DNA from: Prorocentrum cordatum
Lineage: Eukaryota > Sar > Dinophyceae > Prorocentrales > Prorocentraceae
NCBI GenBank assembly: GCA_963575745.1
Contig: CAUYUJ010020281.1
Span: 1,133,869-1,197,868 of the forward strand
Direction: 5' to 3'
Length of the DNA: 64,000 nt
Below, in pieces: positions 43,577 through 53,829 of the stretch (position 1 is its first letter; the number at the start of each line of letters is the position of its first letter). Both the position numbers and the translations under genes were made by a program. The notes under the pieces are model-generated. The model did no database searches. It was given only the letters and a program-made list of their open reading frames with translations, and was not told the origin of the DNA.

Positions 43577-45120
43577 ATGTTAAAACATGCCTCCTCCTCC
43601 TCCTCCTCCTCGTCCACCTCCTCTTCATCCCGAAAGGCATCTCGGAACACAGAGTTGCGAGGATGTCTCCAGCGTAACGGGCTGGACCACCTCGCGCGCG
43701 GCATTTCGGACCCCAGAGTTGCGACGATGTCTCGGGCGAAACGTGCTGCGAGGAAGTCTCAGGCGAAACGGGCCGGACCACCTCGAGCGCGGCGTCTCAG
43801 AGCTCCGAGTTGCGGGGGCCTCCTGGTGCCTCCTGGGGCCTCCTGGGGACCTCCTGGGGCTTCCTCCCGGGCCTCCTGTGGCCTCCTGAACTCCACCTGA
43901 GGTTTCCTGAAGCATCTTGGGGCTCCCAGGGGGGATATCTAACCTGTGGCCGTTTGGGCCTCTCCAAATACAGGGGGGGGCCACAGGAGCAGGAAAAATC
44001 AACGAATCGACACCGGATGTGTATTAACTTGACACGTTCTGATAGAGGGCCTCCTGGGGCCTCCTGGGAGCCTCCTGGGAATCTCCTGCGGACCCCTGGG
44101 GCCTGTCCTGGGCGTCCTGCGGCCTCCTGAAGCTCTCTGGGACCTCCCCCTCCTCCTGCCTGCTCCCTCATGCACATCATCCGCCTCCTCCTTCTCCCTT
44201 CCATCTCCTCCTCCTCCTCCTCCTCCTCCTCCTCCTCCTCCTCCACCTCCTCTTCATCGCGAACGGCATTTCGGAGCCTAGAGTTGCGAGGATGTCTCCA
44301 GCGTAACGGGCTGGACCACCTCGCGCGCGGCATCTCGGACCCCAGAGTTGCGACGATGTCTCGGGCGAAACGTGCTGCGAGGAAGTCTCAGGCGAAACGG
44401 GCTGGACCACCTCGAGCGCGGCGTCTCAGAGCTCCGAGTTGCGGGGGCCTCCTGGTGCCTCCTGGGGCCTCCTGGGGACCTCCTGGAGCTTCCTCCTGGG
44501 CCTCCTGTGGCCTCGTGAACTCCACCTGGGGTTTCCTGAAGCCTCTTGGGGCTCCCAGGGGGGATATCTAACCTGTGGCCGTTTGGGCCTCTCCAAATGG
44601 AGGGGGGGGGGGGCACAAGAGCAGGAAAAATCAACGAATCGACACCGGATGTGTATTAACTTGACACGTTCTGATAAGCGGCCTCCTGGGGCCTCCTGGG
44701 AGCCTCCTGGGAATCTCCTGGAGACCCCTGGGGCCTGTCCTGGGCGTCCTGCGGCCTCCTGGTGCCTCCTGGGCCTCCTGGGGACCTCCTGGAGCTTCCT
44801 CCTGGGCCTCCTGTGGCCTCCTGAACTCCACCTGAGGTTTCCTGAAGCATCTTGGGGCTCCCAGGGGGGATATCTAACCTGTGGCCGCTTGGGCCTCTCC
44901 AAATGGAGGGGGGGGCACAAGAGCAGGAAAAATCAACGAATCGACACCGGATGTGTATTAACTTGACACGTTCTGATAGAGGGCCTCCTGGGGCCTCCTG
45001 GGAATCTCCTGGGGGCCCCTGGGGCCTGTCCTGGGCGTCCTGCGGCCTCCTGGACCTCTCTGGGGCCTCCTGAGGCTCGCAGGGTCCCATGGAGGATATG
45101 TAACATGTGGCCTTCTGGGC
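43577..45120. repeat. Two tandem units of about 620 bp plus a partial third
   Basis: Each unit has a CTC tract (43588, 44207), then GTTGCGAGGATGTCTC/CAG blocks, a GGCCTCCTGGGG array, GGGGATATCTAACCTGTGG, and AATCAACGAATCGACACCGG. The third, starting at about 44755, lacks the CTC tract and repeats only the second half. The GGCCTCCTGGGG array is the inverted form of CCAAGAGGCCC. Confidence 0.85.
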
Positions 45121-45650
45121 CCCCAGGCTGGACCACCTCTTGCGCAGCATCTGAGAGCTCAGAGTTGCGAGAATATCTTGTGCGAAACAGGCCGGACCAC
45201 CTTGCGCACGGCATCTCAGATCTCAGAGTTGCAAGGATTTCTCAGGCGAGACGGGCCGGACCACCTCGCGCAGGTCATCTCAGAGCTCAGAAGTTCGAGG
45301 ATGTCTCAGGCGAAACGGGCCGGACCACCTCGCGCGCGGCATCGGGGAGATCAAAGTTTCGAGGATGTCTCAGGCGAAATGGGCCGGACCACCTCGCGCG
45401 CGGCATCTTGGAGCTCAGAGTTGCGAGGATGTCTCAGGCGAAACGGCCCGGACCACCTCTCGCGCGGCATCTGGGAGTCAGAGTTTCGAGGATGTCTCAA
45501 GCGAAACGGCCCGGACCACCTCTCGCGCGGCCTCTCATAGCTCAGATTTAGGAGGATGTCTCAGGCGAAACGCTCAATCCCGGACAACTCAGAAACGAGA
45601 GTTGTGAGGATGTCTCAGGCGAAACGGGCCGGACCACCACATTTGTTTGA
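45120..45650. repeat. 64-bp satellite, about 8 copies
   Basis: The unit contains GAGGATGTCTCAGGCGAAAC, GGGCCGGACCACCTCGCGCG and GCATCTCAGAGCTCAGAG. Anchors at 45191, 45255, 45319, 45383, 45446 and 45510. The same blocks occur inside the larger units at 43640 and 44280. Confidence 0.93.
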
Positions 45651-45779
45651 GGATGTCTCTGCTTAGCTTTCCCTCGGCCGGAATTAGCTTCTATCACAAC
45701 AGCACCCCGTTCAGCAAGCTGTTTGGGGAAAAATGACAAAGGATGGGAATGGGGGAGAAGGTGGAGCAGGGGGCGGCAG

Positions 45780-45850
45780 AGAGAAGCGGTGAGGAGGAGG
45801 AGGAGGAGGAGGAGGAGGAGGAGGGGGAGGAGGAGGGGGAAAAAGGACGA
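45780..45850. repeat. (AGG)n purine tract
   Basis: About 70 bases of GGA units. Confidence 0.95.
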
Positions 45851-45931
45851 GGAGGAGGCTCAGCAGAGTGACGAAGGGGGCGGAGGAACCCCAGCGCAGT
45901 CCAAGAAGCATGCAATGCCACCTAGACAGAG

Positions 45932-46192
45932 GAGGAGGGTGATGGGACAGAGGGGGAGGAGGAGGAGGAATAAGGATAAGTGAGCGGGCCCTGGGACACA
46001 CAAATAAATACAGACAAATAACAAGATTTCCAGTATTTTCCCATGTGTTCGGGGTTTTCGTCGTCCCCCGCACTTCCCATATTTTCCCATATGTTCGAAG
46101 AAATCCACGATAAATTGCGTCTGTGTGTTTTTTCCCTCCTGAGAGGAGGGTGATGAGACAGAGGGGGAGGGGGAGGAGGAGGAATAAGGATA
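45932..46192. mobile_element. ACACACAAATAAATACA element between 45-bp direct repeats
   Basis: The block GAGGAGGGTGATG(G/A)GACAG ... GGAATAAGGATA occurs at 45932-45976 and 46143-46192. Between them lies a copy of the dispersed family at 45984-46138 (GGGCCCTGGGACACACAAAT ... GTCTGTGTG). Either the element inserted into a duplicated block or the block was duplicated on insertion. Confidence 0.65.
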
Positions 46193-46429
46193 ACATTGGA
46201 AGGGTGGCGCTATCATTTGAAGGTGGTCGTGCCAGCGGCACGCGGGGGCATTTCAGACCTCCTGTCTGGCATCATGCTGTTTGCTTTTCAGAGAAGAGAA
46301 GAGAAGGCCACCCCCTTCCGAAACCAATGTCGAACCATCGTCCTGCTGCTTTGCTCCCCGTGCCCTTGCCGCACCTCGATGACTCCAGGAGGTCCAACAT
46401 ATTGCCCACATAATACATGCAGGACACCC

Positions 46430-46985
46430 CAAGACCCTCCAAAGGCGACCCACCGAGCCTCCGAAGGCTCAAGTATCGCCCCAATCTGCCTCGATTGACC
46501 CAAATACGTCTCCAAAATGCGTACCAAAACGACACCCCAAAAGTCGGAACATCTTGGAGGTGGGGGTGGGGAAATCAAAAAGATCATTGTGTTGCGCCCG
46601 GCACTTTTCGGCTCCAGATTGAGGTTCAGACAGCCCCAAGAAGCAGAGACACCTTAAGAAGCCCCCAAAACACTGTTCAATACAACCCCAAGAGATGTCA
46701 GAAACGGCCCCAAAACGGCCTCATGGCCTTCGTGGGCGTCCCAAAAATGGTTCAACCGAGTTTTTTGTGGAGAGTTCTGTGGAACCATCACGCCCAAAAC
46801 AACCCCGAAACCCCTGAGGAGGCCCTAGCGGGCCCCCATGATGCCCCACGAAGCCACAAGATAACCGAACAAACACTCCACATAACTCCCCCAGTAAACC
46901 ACAAATATGGTTTCCGGAATGAGGGCGGGGGAGGGGGAGGAGAAACAAAAAACAGGAGAATGAGTCTTCAGACAAACCAGGGGTT
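46430..46985. repeat. Degenerate CCAAGA/GCCCC repeats
   Basis: Diverged CCAAGAnGCCCC-type units up to about 46880, then a G-rich patch. No coding signal. Confidence 0.55.
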
Positions 46986-46986
46986 T

Positions 46987-47033
46987 AAATTAGCCTGGCG
47001 AAGGACCCAACCATATGCAACTGTGAATACCGC
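46987..47033 (+). repeat. Left flank shared by both 77-bp satellite arrays
   Basis: CCTGGCGAAGGACCCAACCA followed by T(A/G)TGCA and TGTGAATA matches 63244-63291 with a few substitutions. Confidence 0.85.
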
Positions 47034-47072
47034 AAGTGTGAATATCGTTCTCGGCGGCGCTACCTCTGGGTA

Positions 47073-49003
47073 GTGGAGACGCATGCGAACACCCCCACTG
47101 GGGCCTTCGGTGGAGCTCCCTCTGGGGCTACGAAGCGCTGCCCTGGGTGGGGGAACCGCATGCAGGCAGCCCCACTGGGGCCTTCGGTGGAGCTCCCTGT
47201 GAGGCTACGAAACGCTGCCCTGGGTGGGGGAACCGCATGCGGGCACCCCCACTGGGGCATACGGTGGAGCTCCCTCTGGGGCTACGAACGCTGCCCTGGG
47301 TGGGGGAACCGCATGCAGGCAGCCCCACTGGGGCCTTCGGTGGAGCTCCCTGTGGGCTACGAAACGCTGCCCTGGGTGGGGGAACCGCATGCGGGCACCC
47401 CCACTGGGGCCTACGGTGGAGCTCCCTCTGGGGCTACGAAACGCTGCCCTGGGTGGGGGAACCGCATGAGGGCAGCCCCACTGGGGCCTACGGTGGAGCT
47501 CCCTATGGGGCTACGGGCTGCCCTGGGTACGAAACGCTGCCCTGGCTGTGGGGGGGAACCGCATGTGGACACCCCCACTGGGGCCTTCGGTGGAGCTCCC
47601 TCTGGGGCTACGAAACGCTGCCCTGGGTGGGGAACCGCATGTGGACACCCCCACTGGGGCCTTCGGTGGAGCTCCCTATGGGGCTACGAAACGCTGCCCT
47701 GGGTGGGGGAACCGCATGGACACCCCCACTGGGGCCTTCGGTGGAGCTCCCTATGGGGCCACGAAACGCTGCCCTGGGTGGGGGAACCGCATGTGGACAC
47801 CCCCACTGGGGCCTTCGGTGGAGCTCCCTATGGGGCTACGAAACGCTGCCCTGGGTGGGGGAACCGCATGTGGACACCCCCACTGGGGCCTTCGGTGGAG
47901 CTCCCTATGGGGCTACGAAACGCTGCCCTGGGTGGGGGAACCGCATGTGGACACCCCCACTGGGGCCTTCGGTGGAGCTCCCTATGGGGCCACGAAACGC
48001 TGCCCTGGGTGGGGGAACCGCATGTGGACACCCCCACTGGGGCCTTCGGTGGAGCTCCCTATGGGGCTACGAAACGCTGCCCTGGGTGGGGGAACCGCAT
48101 GCGACACCCCCACTGGGGCCTTCGGTGGAGCTCCCTATGGGGCCACGAAACGCTGCCCTGGGTGGGGGAACCGCATGTGGACACCCCCACTGGGGCCTTC
48201 GGTGGAGCTCCCTATGGGGCTACGAAACGCTGCCCTGGGTGGGGGAACCGCATGTGGACACCCCCACTGGGGCCTTCGGTGGAGCTCCCTATGGGGCCAC
48301 GAAACGCTGCCCTGGGTGGGGGAACCGCATGTGGACACCCCCACTGGGGCCTTCGGTGGAGCTCCCTATGGGGCCACGAAACGCTGCCCTGGGTGGGGGA
48401 ACCGCATGTGGACACCCCCACTGGGGCCTTCGGTGGAGCTCCCTATGGGGCTACGAAACGCTGCCCTGGGTGGGGGAACCGCATGTGGACACCCCCACTG
48501 GGGCCTTCGGTGGAGCTCCCTATGGGGCCACGAAACGCTGCCCTGGGTGGGGGAACCGCATGTGGAACACCCCCACTGGGGCCTTCGGTGGAGCTCCCTA
48601 TGGGGCCACGAAACGCTGCCCTGGGTGGGGGAACCGCATGTGGACACCCCCACTGGGGCCTTCGGTGGAGCTCCCTATGGGGCTACGAAACGCTGCCCTG
48701 GGTGGGGGAACCGCATGTGGACACCCCCACTGGGGCCTTCGGTGGAGCTCCCTATGGGGCCACGAAACGCTGCCCTGGGTGGGGGAACCGCATGTGGACA
48801 CCCCCACTGGGGCCTTCGGTGGAGCTCCCTATGGGGCCACGAAACGCTGCCCTGGGTGGGGGAACCGCATGTGGACACCCCCACTGGGGCCTTCGGTGGA
48901 GCTCCCCATGGGGCCACAAAGCGCTGCCCTGAGTGGGGGAACCGCATGTGGACACCCCCACTGGGGCCTTCGGTGGAGCTCCCTATGGGGCCACGAAACG
49001 CGT
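47073..49003 (+). repeat. 77-bp satellite array, about 25 units
   Basis: The unit contains CCCCCACTGGGGCCTTCGGT, GGAGCTCCCTATGGGGC(C/T)A and CGAAACGCTGCCCTGGGTGG. The first six units (to about 47540) differ and alternate between GCAGGCAGCC/CCTGTG and GCGGGCACCC/CCTCTG types; later units are near-identical GTGGACACCC types. As 77 is not a multiple of 3, every plus frame passes through all three phases and stays open (485, 619 and 664 codons), so these frames are not evidence of a gene. Confidence 0.97.
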
Positions 49004-49024
49004 GAGAGGTGTGCCGAGAGCAGA

Positions 49025-49070
49025 GGCAAGGAGGGGGAGGAGGGGGAGGAGGAGGAGAGGAGGAGAGGAC
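49025..49070. repeat. (GGA)n tract after the satellite
   Basis: Purine-rich GGAGGAGG units. The following ACCACAGGATGGTTGG also follows the AGG tract at 15.2 kb. Confidence 0.85.
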
Positions 49071-49490
49071 GCGGGCACCGTCTCTTCAAAACGAGGACCC
49101 AACACCACAGGATGGTTGGGAAATATTGGCGCCAATTCTAACAGAGCGCTGCACTGGAGCGGGTCGCAACAACCTCCCAACCGCCGCGCTGCTGCGATGG
49201 CGTGGTGGCGGGGGTTTTCCTCATGCAGCTGGACTATGTGGAAATGCCATGGCACATCGGGGCCCCTCTCAACGGATAACTTCGCTGGCGACGGAGCGCG
49301 GGGAAGGAGGGGCGCGGATGGGGCCAGCCAGAGAATCCTCGCGCAAAACTTCCCCCCGTGCCCTCCGACGTCAACCATCTCCCCCCCCTCCCCCTCTCCT
49401 CTCATCTTCTCTCCCCCCTGCTCTCTCCCTCCCCCATCCCATCTCCCCTTCCCCCTCTCCCCTCTCACCTCCCCCTTCATAATTACTCAA

Positions 49491-50025
49491 TATGAATACG
49501 ACTCTCCCTCTTCCCCTGATGACGGCCTGGGAGTGTCCGACCCCCCCCCCCCGCGTAGTGTTTTTACACACAAGTTTCCCCGGAGTTGGGTTTTCGCCTG
49601 CATTTGTTTCCAAGATGCTGCTTTCGCTGGGGCGCCGGCCTCATTTTCGGGCCCCGCTCGTTCCGAGTCGTGCTCCCGCTGCAGCGCTGGCCTCATTTCC
49701 GTGCCCCCGCTCGTTCCGAATCGTGCTCCCGCTGCAGCGCTGGCCTCATTTCCGCGCTTCCGCTCGTTTCGACTCGTGCTCCCGCTGCAGCGGTGGCGTC
49801 ATTTCCCGTGCCATGCCACGGCGTGCAATGCAATGCTAGGTTGATACTACGCTTTGCGGTGCTCCTCTACGCCATGCCATGCCGTGCTCTACAATGCATC
49901 GCGTACCCTTTCGGGGTCATTGCCCTGCTCGACATCCGACTGCGCGAGTAGAGAGGGGATCTGCGCCAACGTAAGGGATGGGAGGGAGGGGTAGGATGTC
50001 AGATATGACGCGAACGCACCTAGCT
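49491..50025 (+). repeat. Dispersed repeat, copy 2, with internal 52-bp tandem
   Basis: Colinear with 14179-14760. The block GGCCTCATTT plus CCGCTCGTTCCGA and CGTGCTCCCGCTGCAGCG is repeated about 3.5 times here (49637, 49689, 49742, 49794) but occurs once in copy 1. Confidence 0.75.
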
Positions 50026-50138
50026 TGCCTCTCCCCTCCCCCCCATCACCCCCCCCCTCCTCTCTCATCTCCCTCCCCCCCCTCTCATCTTCACTGGCCC
50101 CGCCCGCCCTGCTTTCCTCCTGGATGTTGCTCTTCCCT

Positions 50139-50339
50139 CTCTCCGCCTCGCAACCTCGGCGAATCGCAGCTCTTGGCCCTCCTGGGCCATGCCACTCAGG
50201 CCGCCTCTCCCCGCCTCTTCCTCTGATGCGGATGCGATGAGGGGCACTATGCACTCTCACGCGGCCCACGGCGCCTCATCCTCTGAGGCGCGAGCTCGCG
50301 GCCCGGCAGCTGGCGTGCCTGGGCCGCCTGCGCCCCGCG
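50139..50339. repeat. 200-bp direct repeat, copy 1
   Basis: About 90% identical by eye to 50701-50900, starting CTCTCCGCCTCGCAACCTCG. On the minus strand both read a similar peptide (AEVARRRE). Confidence 0.85.
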
Positions 50340-50555
50340 GCGTGGCAGCCTGCCTGCCAAGGCCGCCTGTGCTCGCGGGGGAGGTCGCGCGCCAACCAGC
50401 AATGCTGGCGAGCGCGCGTCGGCCCTCCTTACCGCAATTCGGGACCGGAAGAAATTCCACCGGATGCACCGCCCGCGAATGGCGCGAGCGGGCGCCCCCC
50501 CCCTGCAAAAAAAAAAAGCACTGGCCTCGCCAGAAGCCTTGAGCAAATAATGCGG

Positions 50556-50614
50556 AAAGGCAAGGAGAGGCTACGCGCGCGAGCAAAACCCTCTGATAGA
50601 ACTAACGTCCAAAA
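50556..50614. repeat. Shared end block before a CT tract
   Basis: AAAGGCAAGGAG(A/C)GGCTACG-like sequence with GCGCGCGAGCAA and AACGTCCAAAA recurs at 55968-56014. Both are followed at once by pyrimidine tracts. Confidence 0.75.
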
Positions 50615-50620
50615 TTTGCC

Positions 50621-50651
50621 CCCCTCTCTCTCTCTCTCTCCTTTTTTTTTT

Positions 50652-50705
<54 letters not shown>
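50621..50705. repeat. (CT)n with T-run
   Basis: CT units, a 16-T stretch, then about 25 CT units. Confidence 0.97.
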
Positions 50706-50707
<2 letters not shown>

Positions 50708-50900
50708 CCTCGCAACCTCGGCGGATCGCAGCTCTCGGCCATCCTGGGCGATGCCTCTCAGGCCGCCTCTCCCCACCTCCTCCTCTGATGCGGGTGCGAT
50801 GATGAGCAGCATCTAGTCTCATGCGGACCACGGCGCCTCATCCTCTGAGGCGCGAGCTCGCGGCCCGGCAGCTGGCGTGCCCGGGCCGCCTGCCCCCCGC
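50701..50900. repeat. 200-bp direct repeat, copy 2
   Basis: Starts where the (CT)n run ends. See copy 1 at 50139-50339. Confidence 0.85.
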
Positions 50901-51199
50901 GTGGTCTGGCGCTCCCCGCCGCGCCCCGCGCGTCGCGGGCCATGGGCCCACCTCGAGAACCCTGCCCGCCCTGGAGGGGCGACCCAGCCCTGCCTCCGCC
51001 TCAGCAGGCGACCGCCCCTCAGCTCCGCGAGGCCCCCCCCCCCCCCCCTCTGCGCGATAGCCATTGGCCTATGCGATTGTGTGAGCCATCCTGCGCCTCG
51101 AACCTCAAAGGCCCCTCGCGGCTGCCGCGCCCTTCCCCCTCGGACCATGGACAGGTCCGCGTCTGCCATGCTGCTGGCCACGCCCTGCGCCATGCCCCT

Positions 51200-52040
51200 G
51201 GCCACCCACGGGCAACCGTGGAGAGCGTCGCTGTTCCAGCGCCCCCAGCGCTGCGCCAGCGCCGTGTCAATGAACGCCGCGTGGAGCGCGGATGCCCCGC
51301 CAATCCTCAGGCCCTGGGAGCCCGGGCCGTCCAGGTCGACCCCCATCGGCCTCAATGCGTTGCCACGCGCTGGACATCAGCTCGCGCCACGAGCATGGCG
51401 CCATTGTAAGCGAAGGTCGGGGCGTGCATCCTCGTCCCTGAGCTCTCGCGCGCCGAGCCCTCGTGGATCGTCGGTGCTTCCACGATGCACGCGCGCCCCT
51501 TTTTTGCACTGACACTGCTGTGACCTCTAAGCTGAAATGACTGCGCCACTCGTCAGTCTTACTGGCACTGGTCTTAATGACATTGATGACGACCTCGTTC
51601 GCTTCGGGCCAGTTACTGCACGGCTCGCCCGCTGCCTTCGGGACGTTGTCAACACCTCGCAGACCCTCGCCGCTCGCGTGGCCGCTCTGGCCCCCAGACA
51701 CGTACTCGCTAGCCCTCAACATGAGGAAATAGCCTGTTGTCACCGCCGCCCAGAGATCCGGGCCTTCTCGAGACCAATCTGGCTGCAGCTTCTTCCGGAC
51801 CCACCGCGCCACCCTGGGGGTGGCCCGCCTCTTCCGCTTGGCGCCCCCGTCTCGCTCCCCGAGGCAATCGATCGCCATGCAGAAAATTCCTGCCCCCGCC
51901 GCCAGGTCGCCCAGGCCGAGGGCCAGGCGCTGGGCGCGGACCGCGCTCAGGCACTGCTTGATGTCGCCCGCCTTCTTGCACCCGCGCCTGGACAGGTGGG
52001 CGGCGAACTCCAGCAGCAGCTCCTCCTCCACCCCCCCGCT
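51200..52040 (-). pseudogene. Tyrosine recombinase (DIRS/Crypton-like), inactive
   Basis: Recombinase that would cut and join DNA through a Tyr nucleophile. Minus-strand frame 1 (about 52030-51545): N-terminal helical part LLLEFAAHLSRRGCKKAGDI and LSAVRAQRLALGLGDL, then the first catalytic Arg in FLMLRASEYV (51714-51716) and the Lys hairpin VINVIKTSASKTDEW. After a frameshift at about 51540, frame 2 (about 51355-51200) has GSQGLRIGGASALHAA and LAQRWGRWNSDALHGCPW. These match the H-x-x-R, W and Y boxes, but the box-II His is Gln and the Tyr position is Cys. The frameshift and both losses indicate an inactive copy. The LRASEY form is typical of recombinases in DIRS-type and Crypton-type elements. 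Confidence 0.75.
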
Positions 52041-52489
52041 CGTGACCGAAACCCCCCGCGGCGGGCTGATGCCGCGCGCGCGGCGAATGAGGGGCCACCA
52101 CCTCCAGCCGGGGCTGTGCGACTTGATGGTGGGGCTAGCTAGCTTGTCCCAAATGAGATCCAGATTGGAACCCCCGGTCCGCGCGTGTCTTGAGGTCCGC
52201 GAATATCGGGTCGCTTGGCTTGGCCCTGTCCTGGACGGCCTCCGGCCCGAGGAAGGTCGGCGGCTGGTGCTGCGCCGGGTCCCGCTCTTGCCCCGGCGTC
52301 TCTTCCTCTGAGAGGTGGCCCCCGCCTTGCGCTCCTCCGCCTCTTGCGGCATCTGTGCCGCCAGGGCCCGCTCGACCCATCCCCCCATCTGATTGGAGTA
52401 GCCCCAGGTCCTAACTCCTGATTGGCTTGGGCTTGTCCAGCTGCGCCCGCGCCTCCTCCTGCTCCGGGCGCCCGCTCATCCTGTTGTCA

Positions 52490-53500
52490 GATGCCTCGCG
52501 GCCTTCGTGTCCGCCGTCGTCCGCCTACCGGTCGATTCGCTGGCCGAATATCCCCATGCGCGCGCGGATGCCTCTCGCTCCTGCACCAGCGCCGCCCGAG
52601 CACCTGGCGTCGCTGAGGTTGCGCGCCGCAACCTCCGCGTCGATGCTGTCGCCGCCCTCTGGGCCCGGGCCGCCCGAGCCCTCGCCCCCCCCCGCCGCGG
52701 GCCTGTGGCTCATGGAGGCGGGCTGCAAAGCCTACCTTCGGCTGGCCTCCCGCTTCCTGGGCTTCTCGGCCGCGCGCGCTCCCTCTCGATCCAGATGGCC
52801 CTAACTCGCAGGGCGGCACTCCTCGCTGCCTCCTCCACAGGGATGCGCACAGCCCGCGTGTCCCTCGCGACCCTGAGCTCTGCTTCGGGGCCTCGCTGCC
52901 CCCCGTCTCTCCCTGCCTCTGGCATCGGGGGAAGCGCTCGCCCAGCTGGCATCGGGAGAGGCTGGCGCTCGCGCCGGGGGCGCAGCGGCGCCGAGGAGGC
53001 GGCCCGCTCAGGGGCGGAGAATCGCCCGCCCTCCTCCAGAGATCGGGGGCGTGAGATCCTGAGCCGCTGACGGGCGGGCGGGGTCTGGGCCGCGATCGCG
53101 GGGCCGCTGCTAGCCGCCTTCTGACCCTGCTCGCCCAGTCCTGCGCCCCAGCGCCGCCCGCTCTTGCCATCCTTGCCGACCGTCCTCTGACTCGGGCGCC
53201 GCCTTGACGACGGGCCCCGGCCTCCTCGGCGGGGATCCGCCGAGGCCGCGCGGGCCGCATTCCTGCTCGCCCTCCCCTTGGTCGCCGTTGCCTGTGCTGG
53301 CGCCGCGTCCGCCTCCTCCTCGCGCTTCCTGCGGGCGCGCGTCTCGGGCGAGGGTGACGGGCGCTCCTCGCCGGTGCCGCTGCTGCCCGGCCCCGCCGCC
53401 TCGGCTGCTGCAGGCGCCGGGGGGCCCGCCCGCGCCAGGGCAGATGGCCCGCGCCAAGCAGATGGCGCCGCAGAACCGCTGCCATCGCCGCGATCTCGGC
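52490..53500 (-). pseudogene. Gag-like or linker part of the recombinase element
   Basis: Arg/Ala/Glu-rich minus-strand frames without defined start or stop, with helical charged segments (VEEAARSAALRVRAIWIER). Orientation and position upstream of the recombinase suggest a gag-like coiled coil of the same element. The opposite strand is also open, so the call is weak. Confidence 0.3.
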
Positions 53501-53523
53501 GGCGGCCCGCCGCGGGGGCGCCG

Positions 53524-53603
53524 CCTAAATATTATCATTAGTATTATTATTATGATTATTACTATGATTAGTATTATAATTATTATTAATCATATTATTA
53601 TTC
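53524..53603. repeat. (ATT)n microsatellite
   Basis: ATT/ATTATG/ATTAGT units, A+T-rich in GC-rich surroundings. Confidence 0.95.
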
Positions 53604-53611
53604 TACCTTTT

Positions 53612-53818
53612 CTTCCTCTTCCTCCCCCCTCGTGCGCCATCGCTGCCCGACTGGGGCGGTGGTTCCGCGTCCAGCCGGTGCGCCGCCTTCTCGCAATGGG
53701 AGCGGTGGTTGATCCCTGCGCACTTAACGCAGCGGTCGCGGCCTCTTCGGCCCTCGTTGCCCTCGGGGGCGTCGCGGGCGCTCGGGGCCCCGCGGCTGTC
53801 CAGGGCCAGGGCCCCCAA
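53612..53818 (-). pseudogene. Zinc-knuckle-like fragment of the recombinase element
   Basis: The minus-strand frame contains CVKCAGINHRSHC, spaced C-x2-C-x4-H-x3-C, one residue short of a classical CCHC knuckle, followed by a basic tail (GGRKRKKR) that runs into the (ATT)n tract. A nucleic-acid-binding gag-type role is inferred. Confidence 0.4.
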
Positions 53819-53829
53819 TTGCCTTCGCT

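Noticed and set aside
47073-49141. Frames of 485, 619 and 664 codons as a repeat protein gene
   Set aside because: All three frames of the same strand are open because the 77-bp unit cycles through phases; there is no unique start region or domain. Kept only as a question in the findings.
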